From: Marinibacterium profundimaris
GTDB taxonomy: Bacteria; Pseudomonadota; Alphaproteobacteria; Rhodobacterales; Rhodobacteraceae
Reading direction: 5' to 3'
NCBI RefSeq assembly: GCF_002210095.1
Contig: NZ_AQQR01000004.1
Span: 1 to 64,000, forward strand
Length of the DNA stretch: 64,000 bases
Within the stretch, counting starts at the first letter, position 1, and each line of letters begins with the position of its first letter. Positions 51,974 through 62,390 of this stretch are shown here, piece by piece. Below the pieces are notes generated by a model. That model saw only the letters and a list, made by a program, of their open reading frames with translations. It had not been told where the DNA came from and did no database searches. A program made the translations under genes and the position numbers.

Positions 51974-52039
51974 GGGCGTGGGTCGCCGGGGCTTTGGGCG
52001 GCGCTTGTGGCAGGGGGCGGGCATCCGGGACGTCTTGAC

Positions 52040-52468
52040 ATGACGCCGGCCACCCCGGCGGATGCAGGGCGACTGGCGGCATTGAGGGTGGAGGCGATGC
52101 GGCCCAGCCTGGAGGCGGCGGGACGGTTCGATCCGGTGCGGGCGCGGGAGCGGTTCCTGAGCGGTTTCGTGGCGCGGGACACACAGGTGATCCGGTCCGA
52201 GGGCGAGCTGGCCGGGTTCTTTGTCGTCCGGGACCGGGGGGATCACCTTTATCTCGATCATCTCTACCTGGCCGCGGCCTTCCAGGGCCAAGGGATCGGC
52301 GGGCGCGTGGTGCGCGCGTTGCAGGAGGAGGCGCGACGGCGCGGGATACCGGTGCGGCTGCTGGCGCTGAACGGGAGCCCGGCGGGCAGGTTCTATCAGA
52401 GCCTCGGGTTCCGGGCGGTGGCGCGCGATGCGCTGGATACGCAATACGAATGGCAGGCCGGCGGCTGA
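52040..52468 (+). CDS. GNAT-family N-acetyltransferase
   Basis: A 142-residue GNAT protein. The acetyl-CoA-binding motif A is FQGQGIGGRVVRAL; motif B is in LLALNGSPAGRFYQSLGF, both canonical. The start at 52040 (MTPATPADAG) matches the usual N-terminus. The stop is 4 bp from the convergent photolyase stop. Substrate unknown. Confidence 0.9.
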   Translation: MTPATPADAGRLAALRVEAMRPSLEAAGRFDPVRARERFLSGFVARDTQVIRSEGELAGFFVVRDRGDHLYLDHLYLAAAFQGQGIGGRVVRALQEEARRRGIPVRLLALNGSPAGRFYQSLGFRAVARDALDTQYEWQAGG

Positions 52469-52472
52469 CGCC

Positions 52473-54008
52473 TCAGAAACTGGAGCCGGCGTCGAGCTTG
52501 TTCAGAAGGTGCTGCGCCTCGTCGAGGATCGTCTTGCGCTTGCCTTCGTCCATCCGGTCCCAGGTGCGGTACATGTTGCCCATGCGGTGGTTGTCCCTGA
52601 ACCGCGGACGGTGCCGGTCGAGGAAATGCCAGTAGAGCAGGTTGAACGGGCAGGCGCCCTCGCCCGTCTTCTTCGTCACCTTGTAGGCGCAGGATTTGCA
52701 GTAATCCGACATGCGATTGATGTAGGCGCCCGACGAGACATAGGGCTTTGACGCGATGATGCCGCCGTCGGCGAACTGGCTCATGCCGATCGTGTTGGGG
52801 GCCTCCACCCATTCATAGGCATCGGCATAGACCTCCAGGTACCATTCGTGGACCTGCTGCGGATCGGCCCCCACCAGCAGGGCGAAGTTGCCGGTGATCA
52901 TCAGGCGCTGGATGTGGTGGGCATAGGCCTCGTCCCGGGTCTGCTCGACGGCTTTCGACAGGCAGCGCATGTCGGTCGGGCCGCCCCAATAGGCGTCGGG
53001 CAGCTTGCGGGTGTGGCCCAGTTCGTTCCTCTTCACGTAGTTGGGGCCTTCGCGGTAGTAGATGCCGCGGATGTATTCGCGCCAGCCGATGATCTGGCGG
53101 ATGAAGCCTTCGACGGCGTTCAGCGGCGCGGCGCCGTCGTGATACGAGCGTTCGGCGGCGCGGCAGACCTCCATCGGGTTCAGAAGTCCGGCGTTGAGGT
53201 AGATCGAGATGACCGCGTGGTAGAGGAAGCGGTTGTCGTCCAGCATCGCGTCCTGGTAGTCACCGAACTTCGGCAGGGCATCGGCGATGAAGCGGTCGAG
53301 CGCCTTGAGCGCGCCGTCGCGGTCGGTGGCGAACCAGAAGTCGTCGAGGGTGCCGAAGTTCGATTTGAAGCGGGTGGCGACGAGATCGAGCACCTCCTGC
53401 GTGGTGTCGTCCGGGGTCACGCGCAGGGGACCGTCGAAAGTGATCTTGTCGGGCGCGGGCTTGCGGTTCTCGCTGTCGTAGTTCCAGTCGCCGCCGGCGG
53501 GTTTGTCGCCCTGCATCAGCAGGCCGGTCTTGCGGCGCATCTCGCGGTAGAAATACTCCATCCGCAGGGATTTGCGGCCCTCGGCCCAGTCGTCGAATTC
53601 GGCATGGGAGGCGAGGAAGCGGTCGTCTTCCAGCAGCTCGACCTTGGGCGACATGTCGCGCAGGGCCTGGATCAGGCGCCATTCGCCGGGCTCGGTGGCA
53701 ATGATGCGTGTCGCGCCGAGGTCCTCGGCGCGCCGCGCGAGCTCTCCGGGAATCGAGCCGGTGGTGTCGGTGTCGTCAAGCTCGGTATAGGCGACCTCCC
53801 AGCCCGCCTTGCGCAGGGCTTGCGCGAACTTGCGCATCGCAGCGAAGCAGAAGGCGATCTTTTTCGGGTGGTGGCCGACATAGGTGGCCTCGTCCGCGAC
53901 CTCGGCCATGACCACCACGTCGCGATCCTTGTCTGCGGCCTTCAGCGCGGCGATGTCCGTCCACAGCTGGTCGCCCAGAACAAGGATCAGGCGCGCCTCC
54001 CCGCTCAC
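52473..54008 (-). CDS. Iron-sulfur bacterial cryptochrome/(6-4) photolyase (PhrB/CryB type)
   Basis: A 511-residue FeS-BCP family photolyase. The N-terminal alpha/beta domain starts LILVLGDQLW. Four Cys for a [4Fe-4S] cluster are at 349, 437, 440 and 453 (MRCLSK, YCKSC, GACPF), the same spacing as the four Cys reported for Agrobacterium PhrB. FAD-binding segments follow the family (GFIRQIIGWREYIRG, TGNFALLVG). It repairs (6-4) photoproducts or acts as a blue-light receptor. Its start overlaps the SDR stop by 4 bp. Confidence 0.93.
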   Translation of the reverse strand: MSGEARLILVLGDQLWTDIAALKAADKDRDVVVMAEVADEATYVGHHPKKIAFCFAAMRKFAQALRKAGWEVAYTELDDTDTTGSIPGELARRAEDLGATRIIATEPGEWRLIQALRDMSPKVELLEDDRFLASHAEFDDWAEGRKSLRMEYFYREMRRKTGLLMQGDKPAGGDWNYDSENRKPAPDKITFDGPLRVTPDDTTQEVLDLVATRFKSNFGTLDDFWFATDRDGALKALDRFIADALPKFGDYQDAMLDDNRFLYHAVISIYLNAGLLNPMEVCRAAERSYHDGAAPLNAVEGFIRQIIGWREYIRGIYYREGPNYVKRNELGHTRKLPDAYWGGPTDMRCLSKAVEQTRDEAYAHHIQRLMITGNFALLVGADPQQVHEWYLEVYADAYEWVEAPNTIGMSQFADGGIIASKPYVSSGAYINRMSDYCKSCAYKVTKKTGEGACPFNLLYWHFLDRHRPRFRDNHRMGNMYRTWDRMDEGKRKTILDEAQHLLNKLDAGSSF

Positions 54009-54694
54009 CAGGGGATCTCCTTGCCGGCCCAGTCGTAGAAACCGCCGGTATCAGTCGGGGTCAGGCCGGCGAGGACGGACAGCAGGTTCTGCGCGGCTTC
54101 TTCCGGCGGAACTGCGGGGTGGCGGCCAAGGTAATCCTCGGTGAAGGGCGTGGCGACGGTGCCCGGGTGCAGGGCCACGCAGATCGCCTCGCGGTGGCTG
54201 CGGGCCAGTTCGATGGCGCCCGTGTGCACCACCTGGTTCACCGCCGCCTTGGCCGAGCGGTAGGAGATCCAGCCGCCCAAGCCATTGTCGCCGATGGATC
54301 CGACACGCGCCGAGAGCACGGCGAAGACCGAGCGCCCTTCGCGCGGCAGAAGACGACCGGCCTCGCGCAGGATCAGGGCCGGGCCGACCGTGTTCAGCGC
54401 GAACTGGTCGAGCATGGCCCTGGCGGTGATCGCGCGGATGGTCTTTTCCGGCCCGGCGCCGTCGATTTCCAGCGCGCCGGTGGTGACGAGCACCATGTCA
54501 TAGGGCGGATCGAGCCGGTCGAGCGCCGCCTTCACCCCGGCATCGTCGGTGATGTCAAAGCCGTCGCGGCGGCGCGACAGGCCGGTGACCTGCGTGCCCC
54601 GCGCCTCCAGCGCCGCGCGCAGGGCCGATCCGATGCCGCCGCTGTCACCGATGATGAGCGCACGGCCGCCGTCCGATGCCTCGCCTGTTGTCAT
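54005..54694 (-). CDS. Short-chain dehydrogenase/reductase
   Basis: A 229-residue SDR. The cofactor motif GDSGGIGSAL (variant of TGxxxGIG) is near residue 15, and the catalytic YxxxK is in SYRSAKAAVNQ with the Ser in AVLSARVGSIG. It is the first gene of a two-gene operon with the photolyase, overlapping it by ATGA. The pairing suggests light-linked or FAD/pterin-related metabolism, but substrate is unknown. Confidence 0.9.
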   Translation of the reverse strand: MTTGEASDGGRALIIGDSGGIGSALRAALEARGTQVTGLSRRRDGFDITDDAGVKAALDRLDPPYDMVLVTTGALEIDGAGPEKTIRAITARAMLDQFALNTVGPALILREAGRLLPREGRSVFAVLSARVGSIGDNGLGGWISYRSAKAAVNQVVHTGAIELARSHREAICVALHPGTVATPFTEDYLGRHPAVPPEEAAQNLLSVLAGLTPTDTGGFYDWAGKEIPW

Positions 54695-54841
54695 GCCCTG
54701 CCCTTCTGCCACGGTTGGTCCCCCGGGTATCCCGGGCGCCTGCCTTTCAGATGGGCGTTGACCTAGGGGAGGGCGGGACCGCTTCAAGGCGACACAATTC
54801 GCCCTTTCCTTTTCCCCGAAGGCTGGTTTATGGTTCGCGCC

Positions 54842-54928
54842 ATGAAAACGACCGCGCATATCATCGAGACGTCCGCCGCCACCGGCGCGTCCCTGCGTGG
54901 CCTGCTGCTTCTGCTAATCCGCCTCTGA
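54842..54928 (+). CDS. leuL: leuA leader peptide
   Basis: A 28-codon frame starting MKTTAHIIETSAATGASL and ending with five consecutive Leu codons, then Ile-Arg-Leu-stop. It lies 135 bp before leuA. The stop codon lies inside the left arm of a 10-bp hairpin (54922-54957). This is the arrangement of a ribosome-mediated leucine attenuator. Too short for ordinary gene finders. Confidence 0.8.
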   Translation: MKTTAHIIETSAATGASLRGLLLLLIRL

Positions 54929-54957
54929 GCGTGCCATTCGGCGCGCCCGCTCAGAGG
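54922..54957 (+). promoter_or_regulatory. Hairpin of the leu attenuator
   Basis: CCTCTGAGCG and CGCTCAGAGG are a perfect 10-bp inverted repeat overlapping the leader-peptide stop. There is no long T run after it. It could be the pause, anti-antiterminator or Rho-exposing structure rather than a classical terminator. Confidence 0.6.
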
Positions 54958-55063
54958 AGACAACGTGCGCGCCTGACTTCATACCCGACCGGACATTGTC
55001 ACAGCAACGACAGGCCGGAACGGGAAAACGGCACACCGGATTAGACATCGAAAGACGACAGAC

Positions 55064-56638
55064 ATGACCCAGACAACCGATACCGATCGCGTGTTGATCT
55101 TCGACACGACCCTTCGCGATGGCGAGCAGAGCCCAGGCGCGACCATGACCCATGAAGAGAAGCTCGAGATCGCGGGCCTTCTGGACGAGATGGGCGTGGA
55201 CATCATCGAGGCGGGTTTTCCGATCGCCTCGGAGGGCGATTTCAACGCGGTCGCCGAGATCGCCAAGAATTCCCGCAACTCGGTGATCTGCGGCCTCGCC
55301 CGCGCCCATTTCGCCGATATCGACCGCTGCTGGGAGGCCGTGCGCCACGCCGCGCAGCCCCGGATCCACACCTTCATCGGCACCTCGCCGCTGCACCGCG
55401 CCATTCCGAACCTTACCATGGACGAGATGGCCACGCGGATCCATGAAACCGTGACCCACGCCCGCAACCTTTGCGACAACGTGCAATGGTCGCCGATGGA
55501 CGCGACGCGGACCGAATGGGATTACCTTGCCCGCGTGGTCGAGATCGCGATCAAGGCCGGCGCCACCACGATCAACATCCCCGATACCGTGGGCTATACC
55601 GCGCCCGTGGAAAGCGCGGACCTGATCCGGCGGCTCATCGCCGAGGTGCCGGGCGCCGAGGACGTGATCTTCTCGACCCACTGCCACAACGACCTTGGCA
55701 TGGCGACGGCGAACTCGCTGGCCGCTGTCGCCGGCGGCGCGCGGCAGATCGAATGCACGATCAACGGGCTGGGCGAACGCGCCGGGAACACCGCGCTCGA
55801 AGAGATCGTCATGGCGCTTAAGGTGCGGCACGACATCATGCCCTGGTCGACCGGGGTGGACACCACGAAGATCATGAACATTTCGCGCCGCGTCGCGACG
55901 GTGTCGGGCTTCCCGGTGCAGTTCAACAAGGCGATCGTCGGCAAGAACGCCTTCGCCCATGAAAGCGGCATCCACCAGGACGGCATGCTCAAGAACGCCG
56001 AGACCTTCGAGATCATGCGCCCCGAGGACGTGGGCCTGACCGAATCGAACCTCGTGATGGGCAAGCACTCCGGCCGCGCCGCGCTTCGGGACAAGCTGAA
56101 CCAGCTCGGCTACGAGGTCGGGGACAACCAGCTCAAGGACATCTTCGTCCGCTTCAAGGAGCTCGCCGACCGCAAGAAGGAGGTCTATGACGAGGACCTC
56201 ATCGCGCTGATGCGCGTGGGCGAGGATTCCGAGAACGATCGCCTTCAGATCCTGACCATGAAGGTGGTCTGCGGCACCGGCGGCCCGGCCGAAGCCACGG
56301 TCGAGATGGAGATCGACGGCAAGGAGGTGACGGCAACGGCGCATGGCGACGGGCCGGTGGATGCCTCGTTCAAGGCGATCCGCGAGATCCATCCGAACAA
56401 CGCGCATCTGCAGCTTTATCAGGTGCACGCGGTGACGGAAGGAACCGATGCCCAGGCGACCGTTTCGGTGCGGCTGGAAGAGGATGGCATGATCGCGACC
56501 GGCCAGTCGGCCAGCACCGACACGGTGGTCGCCTCGGCCAAGGCCTATGTGAACGCGCTCAACCGTCTTCTGACGCGGCGCGACAAGGCCGGCCCGGGCA
56601 GCGACGCGCGCGAGATCAGCTACAAGGACGTCAGCTGA
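55064..56638 (+). CDS. leuA: 2-isopropylmalate synthase
   Basis: A 524-residue LeuA, first enzyme of leucine synthesis (2-oxoisovalerate plus acetyl-CoA). The N-terminal TIM barrel has FDTTLRDGEQSPGA and the metal-binding HCHND. NGLGERAGN, HESGIHQDGML and the C-terminal LeuA regulatory domain (from about residue 390) that binds leucine are present. Regulated both by feedback and, from the leader, by transcription attenuation. Confidence 0.96.
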   Translation: MTQTTDTDRVLIFDTTLRDGEQSPGATMTHEEKLEIAGLLDEMGVDIIEAGFPIASEGDFNAVAEIAKNSRNSVICGLARAHFADIDRCWEAVRHAAQPRIHTFIGTSPLHRAIPNLTMDEMATRIHETVTHARNLCDNVQWSPMDATRTEWDYLARVVEIAIKAGATTINIPDTVGYTAPVESADLIRRLIAEVPGAEDVIFSTHCHNDLGMATANSLAAVAGGARQIECTINGLGERAGNTALEEIVMALKVRHDIMPWSTGVDTTKIMNISRRVATVSGFPVQFNKAIVGKNAFAHESGIHQDGMLKNAETFEIMRPEDVGLTESNLVMGKHSGRAALRDKLNQLGYEVGDNQLKDIFVRFKELADRKKEVYDEDLIALMRVGEDSENDRLQILTMKVVCGTGGPAEATVEMEIDGKEVTATAHGDGPVDASFKAIREIHPNNAHLQLYQVHAVTEGTDAQATVSVRLEEDGMIATGQSASTDTVVASAKAYVNALNRLLTRRDKAGPGSDAREISYKDVS

Positions 56639-56876
56639 CCGGCCTTAGCCATCAACGACCTTGCGACGGGGGCGCGGCCGGGATCGGCGGCGCCCCCGAT
56701 GCTTTGGCCTACCCACAGACAGGCCGCGCGCCCCCGTCAAGGCGCGCCCCTTCGCCCAGCCTTTCGACTGCGATGTCACTCCGTGTCCGCATGGGCGGCA
56801 ACCCGCTGGCGGCACGGCGGAAATACGCTACAACCGGCCGGGATGATTTCTGTTCCTGACCCGGGAGGGTTCGACC

Positions 56877-57650
56877 ATGACGCGATCCGACGTGCGCTGC
56901 GTGCTGATCCTCGGCAGCGCCCCTTCGGCACCGGCCTGCCGCGCCTGGCCGCGTGAGCGATTCGATGCGATCGTGGCGATCAACAACGCCTGGGCCCTGC
57001 GCGACGACTTTACCCACCTGATATACCCGGACGATTTCCCGCCCGACCGCCTGCCCCCCGGCCTTGCGCCCGGTCAGCTGCGGGTGACATCCGACGATTA
57101 CGTGCCCGAGCAGAACCGCTTTGGCGGCGTGCTTTATGCCGGCGGCACCATGGCCTTCACCGCCGGCTACTGGGCGCTTGGCGCGCTGCGGCCGGACGTG
57201 CTGGCCTTCTTCGGCTGCGACATGGTCTATCCCGGCGCCGGGCGCACGCATTTCTACGGCACCGGCGCGGCCGATCCGCTGCGCGACGACATCTCGCTGC
57301 GCAACCTCGAAGCCAAGAGCGCCCGCCTGACGCTGCTGGCCGCCGAGGCCGGCTGCCACGCGGTCAACCTTTCCGAAGAGCCGCACAGCCGGCTGGTCAT
57401 GCCCCGGCTGGCGCCGGACCGCCTGCCGGAGGTGCTGCCCCAGCTGGCAGCCCGCCCGCCCCGCCGCGCCACCGACGCCCTGCAGCCTGCGCACCGGCGC
57501 GAGGCCGAGCTTGGCTACGTCGTAAGCCACGGCCGTTACTGGGAAGAAAGCGACCGCTTCGACCCGGCCGAGATCGACCGGCTGGACCAGCTCTGGCTGC
57601 AGGCCTGGACCTCAACGCGGCCACGCCCGGCCGAGGCGCCCACGGCCTGA
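56877..57650 (+). CDS. Hypothetical protein, possible nucleotide-sugar/glycosyltransferase-like fold
   Basis: A 257-residue cytoplasmic protein. It begins CVLILGSAPSAPAC, a Rossmann-like start. Further conserved-looking parts are IVAINNAWAL, GGTMAFTAGYWALG, FFGCDMVYPGAGRTHFYG and LRNLEAKSARL. This order (LGSGPS, INNA, GxDMxY) recalls MAF/DUF115-type and sialyltransferase-like folds, but I cannot name the family. GGGAGGG precedes the ATG. It stands alone between leuA and mreB. Confidence 0.65.
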   Translation: MTRSDVRCVLILGSAPSAPACRAWPRERFDAIVAINNAWALRDDFTHLIYPDDFPPDRLPPGLAPGQLRVTSDDYVPEQNRFGGVLYAGGTMAFTAGYWALGALRPDVLAFFGCDMVYPGAGRTHFYGTGAADPLRDDISLRNLEAKSARLTLLAAEAGCHAVNLSEEPHSRLVMPRLAPDRLPEVLPQLAARPPRRATDALQPAHRREAELGYVVSHGRYWEESDRFDPAEIDRLDQLWLQAWTSTRPRPAEAPTA

Positions 57651-57869
57651 CCCGGGGTGCGCCATCTGTCATGATGAAAACCTCGGCAGGTCAAACATCG
57701 CCGCGCCCGAACCGCCGGCCGGGCCCTGCCGCTTTGCGGCCCCGTGCAGGAAACGCGGTTTACTTCATCAGTCGGATCCGACATGGCGGAAAGCCGCGAG
57801 AAGCCTCGGAATAGCCCCTTTCACCGCACGGGGCCGAGGCATATAAGGCAGTGACCCCGCGGCCACTGA

Positions 57870-58967
<1,098 letters not shown>

Positions 58968-59020
58968 GGGGCGCACGCTGACCTCTCCGGTTTGAGGCAA
59001 CGACGCCATAAGGGAGTCCG

Positions 59021-59923
59021 ATGGCCCGGGACCGACAACAGCGCGAGGATTACGCGACCCCGCTGCGTCGCCTTCTGGTGGGGATCCTTGTCCTGTGCCT
59101 GATGGGGATCTTCCTGTTCTGGCGCATAGACAGCCCGCGCGTGGAACGCTTCCGCGCGCAGGTGGTCGACCGCGTCGTGCCCTCGATGGACTGGGCGATG
59201 GCCCCCGTCACCGCGACGATCAAGCTGTTCCGCGATTTCCAGAGCTACAGCGCCCTGGCCGACCAGAACCGCGAGCTGCGCAGCGAGCTGCGGCAGATGC
59301 AGGCCTGGAAAGAGGCCGCGCTCCAGCTTGAGCAGGAGAACGCGCGGCTCAAGGATCTCAACAATGTGCGGCTCGATCCCCGGCTGACCTATGTGACCGG
59401 CGTGGTGATGGCCGACAGCGGCTCGCCCTTCCGGCAATCGGTGCTGATCAACGTGGGCGCGCGCGACGGGATCGTCGACGGCTGGGCCGCGATGGACGGG
59501 ATCGGGCTGGTGGGCCGAATCTCGGGCGTGGGGCGCAACACGTCGCGGGTGCTGCTGCTGACCGACGCGACCAGTTCGGTTCCGGCGGTGATCCAGCCCT
59601 CACGCGAGGGGGCGCTGGTCACCGGGGACAATTCAGCCGCGCCGCTGGTCAGTTTCATCGAGAACCCCGAGCTGGTGCGCCCGGGTGACCGCGTGATCAC
59701 ATCCGGCGATGGCGGGGTTTTTCCCGCCGGGCTGCTGATCGGGCAGGTCGCGGCCGATCCGCAGGGCCGGCTGCGCGTGCGGCTGGCGGCGGAATACGAA
59801 CGGCTCGAATTCCTGCGCGTGCTGCGCCACTACGGGATCGAGGCGCCGCACGATCACGGCGATCTCGTGCAGCCCGCGATCACCTCTCTGGACGAGCTTA
59901 CCCGGCGGGCGGAGGACGGCTGA
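59021..59923 (+). CDS. mreC: Rod shape-determining protein MreC
   Basis: A 300-residue bitopic protein. One N-terminal membrane helix (LLVGILVLCLMGIFLFW) is followed by a coiled coil (ALADQNRELRSELRQMQAW, then ALQLEQENARLKDL) and a beta-barrel periplasmic domain (VLINVGARDGIVDGWAAMD). It links MreB to PBP2/RodA. Stop and mreD start share one base (TGATG). Confidence 0.95.
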   Translation: MARDRQQREDYATPLRRLLVGILVLCLMGIFLFWRIDSPRVERFRAQVVDRVVPSMDWAMAPVTATIKLFRDFQSYSALADQNRELRSELRQMQAWKEAALQLEQENARLKDLNNVRLDPRLTYVTGVVMADSGSPFRQSVLINVGARDGIVDGWAAMDGIGLVGRISGVGRNTSRVLLLTDATSSVPAVIQPSREGALVTGDNSAAPLVSFIENPELVRPGDRVITSGDGGVFPAGLLIGQVAADPQGRLRVRLAAEYERLEFLRVLRHYGIEAPHDHGDLVQPAITSLDELTRRAEDG

Positions 59924-60450
59924 TGCAGCGCCGCACCTGGCCCATGCGCCTGGCCTTCGTCGCCCTGGGCCTGGTGGTGGTCTTCTTTCACCTGCTCCCG
60001 CTTGAGACGGTGCCGCGCCAATGGGCCCCGCCCGACGTGCTGCTGGCCTTCACCTTCGCCTGGGTCCTGCGCCGGCCCGATTACGTGCCCGTGGTTCTGG
60101 TGGCCGGGGTCTTCCTGCTGGTCGATCTGCTGCTGCAGCGGCCACCGGGGCTTTATGCCGCGCTGGTCGTGCTGGGCTGCGACTTCCTCAAATCCCGCGC
60201 GAACGGTATGAGCGAGGCGAGCTTTCTCGGCGAATGGGCTACGGTCGCCATCGTGCTGAGCGGGGTCATGCTGCTGTATCGGACGGCCCTGGGCCTTGTT
60301 GTCCTGCAGGATCCGCCCCTGACGCTGACGCTGACGCAGCTCTTGCTGACCATCGCCATCTACCCGCTGGCGGTGGTCATCTCGCAATCGGCGATGCGGG
60401 TGCGAAAGCCGACGCCCGCCGACAGCAATGCCATGGGAGCCCGCAAATGA
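59923..60450 (+). CDS. mreD: Rod shape-determining protein MreD
   Basis: A 175-residue membrane protein with about five hydrophobic segments (LAFVALGLVVVFFHLLPL, VLLAFTFAWVL, VVLVAGVFLLVDLLL and others) and the typical RPDYVP motif. Component of the elongasome. Its stop overlaps the mrdA start (ATGA). Confidence 0.92.
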   Translation: MQRRTWPMRLAFVALGLVVVFFHLLPLETVPRQWAPPDVLLAFTFAWVLRRPDYVPVVLVAGVFLLVDLLLQRPPGLYAALVVLGCDFLKSRANGMSEASFLGEWATVAIVLSGVMLLYRTALGLVVLQDPPLTLTLTQLLLTIAIYPLAVVISQSAMRVRKPTPADSNAMGARK

Positions 60451-62390
60451 GACGCAACCCCCGCGAACTGGCCGGCCTGCAGACCCGGACCACGCGCCGG
60501 GCTATCCTGCTTGGCAGCGTGATGACCGGCTTTGCCGGAGCCCTGGCCATGCGGATGCGCCACCTGCAGGTTGACCAGGCAGACCAGTTCCGCCTGTTGG
60601 CCGAGGAAAACCGGATCAACATCCGCCTGATCCCCCCCAAGCGGGGCGAGATCTATGATCGCAACGGCGTCATCATCGCGCGCAACTCGCAATCCTACCG
60701 GATCGTCATCGTTCGCGAGGATGCCGGCGACGTGGACGAGGTGGTCGCGCGGCTGACCAAGCTGGTCGATATCCCCGAAGAGGACCTGGAGCGCGCGCTG
60801 GTCTCGGTGCGCCGCTCGGCCCCGTTCCTGCCGGTGGCCCTGGCCGACCAGGTGACCTGGGACGATATCTCTCGCGTGGCGGTCAACGCCCCGGCCCTGC
60901 CCGGCATCACGCCCGAGGTCGGCCTGACACGTGTCTACCCGCAGGGCGACGCCTTTGCCCACGTGGTGGGCTATGTCGGCCCGGTCAGCGATTACGACCT
61001 GTCCAAGATCGAGGACCCGGACCAGGTCCTGCGCATCCCCCGGTTCCAGATCGGCAAGGTCGGGCTTGAGGCCCGGCAGGAAGAGCAGCTGCGCGGAAAG
61101 GCCGGGTCCAAGCGGGTCGAGGTCAATGCCGCCGGCCGCGTGATGCGTGAACTGGACCGGCAGGAGGGCCAGCCCGGCGCGGATATCCAGCTGACCGTCG
61201 ATTCCCAGCTGCAAAGCTACGTGCAGGCGCGCCTGGGCCGCGAAAGCGCCAGCGCCGTGGTGATCGATTGCGAGACCGGCGATCTCGTGGCCTGCGCCTC
61301 GGCGCCCAGCTACGACCCCAACCTCTTCGTGCGCGGCATCTCGGTCGCGGATTACCGGGGCCTGACCGAGGATCCGTATCGCCCGCTCGCCTCCAAGTCG
61401 GTGCAAGGCGTCTATCCGCCCGGCTCGACCTTCAAGATGATGACCGCGATGGCGGCCCTGGAGGCCGGGCTGGTCGGGCCGGACGACACGGTCTGGTGCC
61501 CCGGTTACCTGCAGGTCGCCGGCCGGCGGTTCCATTGCTGGAAGCGTGGCGGCCACGGCCACGTGAACCTGGAGAATTCGCTGAAGCACAGCTGCGACGT
61601 CTATTACTACGATCTCGCGCTGAAGGTCGGGATCGACAAGATCTCGGCCATGGCGCAGCGTTTCGGACTGGGCCAGCGCCACGACCTGCCGATGTCGGCG
61701 GTGGCCGAGGGGCTGGCGCCCGATCGTGCCTGGAAATCCCGGGTCCACGGACAGGACTGGCTGGTGGGCGACACCGCCAACGCCTCCATCGGGCAGGGCT
61801 TCATGCTGGCTTCGCCGCTGCAGCTGGCGGTGATGTCGGCGCGTATCGCCACCGGGCGCGAGGTCACGCCGCGGCTGATCAAGTCCGTCGACGGGATCGA
61901 ACAGCCCTCGGGCGCGGGCGAAAGCATGGGCCTGAACGAGAACAACCTGCGCAAGATGCGCAAGGCGATGTACGCCGTATCCAACGACCGCCGCGGCACC
62001 GCCTGGCGGGCGCGCATCAACGAGGACGCCTTCCGCATGGCCGGCAAGACCGGCACCAGCCAGGTCCGCAACATCACCGCCGACGAACGCGCCCGCGGCG
62101 TGATCCGCAACGAGGACCTGCCCTGGGAGCGCCGTGACCACGCGCTCTTTGTCTGTTTCGCGCCCTACGTGGCGCCGAAATACGCGGTGTCGGTCGTGGT
62201 CGAACACGGCGGCGGCGGGTCAGCCGTCGCGGCGCCGATCGCCCGCGACGTGATACTGCAGGCGCTTTACGGCGGCTTCCCCCCGCTCGAGGCCTATCCC
62301 TCGTCCGACCGTGACAAGGTCAAGGCCCAGCAGGAACGCCTGAGCCGCGAACTGCAGCAGGCCGAGGAGCAGCGGAGCGACCGCGTATGA
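60447..62390 (+). CDS. mrdA: Penicillin-binding protein 2 (elongasome transpeptidase)
   Basis: A 647-residue class B PBP. An N-terminal membrane anchor (RRAILLGSVMTGFAGALAM) precedes the pedestal (IPPKRGEIYDRNG) and the transpeptidase domain. Motifs are SxxK in GSTFKMM, SxN-type in KHSCDVYYYD, and KTG in AGKTGTSQV. It cross-links nascent peptidoglycan made by RodA. Overlaps its neighbours by 4 bp on both sides, indicating translational coupling. Confidence 0.96.
   Translation: MRRNPRELAGLQTRTTRRAILLGSVMTGFAGALAMRMRHLQVDQADQFRLLAEENRINIRLIPPKRGEIYDRNGVIIARNSQSYRIVIVREDAGDVDEVVARLTKLVDIPEEDLERALVSVRRSAPFLPVALADQVTWDDISRVAVNAPALPGITPEVGLTRVYPQGDAFAHVVGYVGPVSDYDLSKIEDPDQVLRIPRFQIGKVGLEARQEEQLRGKAGSKRVEVNAAGRVMRELDRQEGQPGADIQLTVDSQLQSYVQARLGRESASAVVIDCETGDLVACASAPSYDPNLFVRGISVADYRGLTEDPYRPLASKSVQGVYPPGSTFKMMTAMAALEAGLVGPDDTVWCPGYLQVAGRRFHCWKRGGHGHVNLENSLKHSCDVYYYDLALKVGIDKISAMAQRFGLGQRHDLPMSAVAEGLAPDRAWKSRVHGQDWLVGDTANASIGQGFMLASPLQLAVMSARIATGREVTPRLIKSVDGIEQPSGAGESMGLNENNLRKMRKAMYAVSNDRRGTAWRARINEDAFRMAGKTGTSQVRNITADERARGVIRNEDLPWERRDHALFVCFAPYVAPKYAVSVVVEHGGGGSAVAAPIARDVILQALYGGFPPLEAYPSSDRDKVKAQQERLSRELQQAEEQRSDRV

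Noticed and set aside
50379-52184. 601-codon frame antisense to the MORN protein, itself repetitive
   Set aside because: Its periodicity mirrors the 69-bp MORN repeats. It has no ribosome binding site or family match.
60360-62207. 615-codon frame antisense to mrdA
   Set aside because: mrdA has all penicillin-binding motifs. The reverse frame is His/Asp/Arg-rich shadow sequence.
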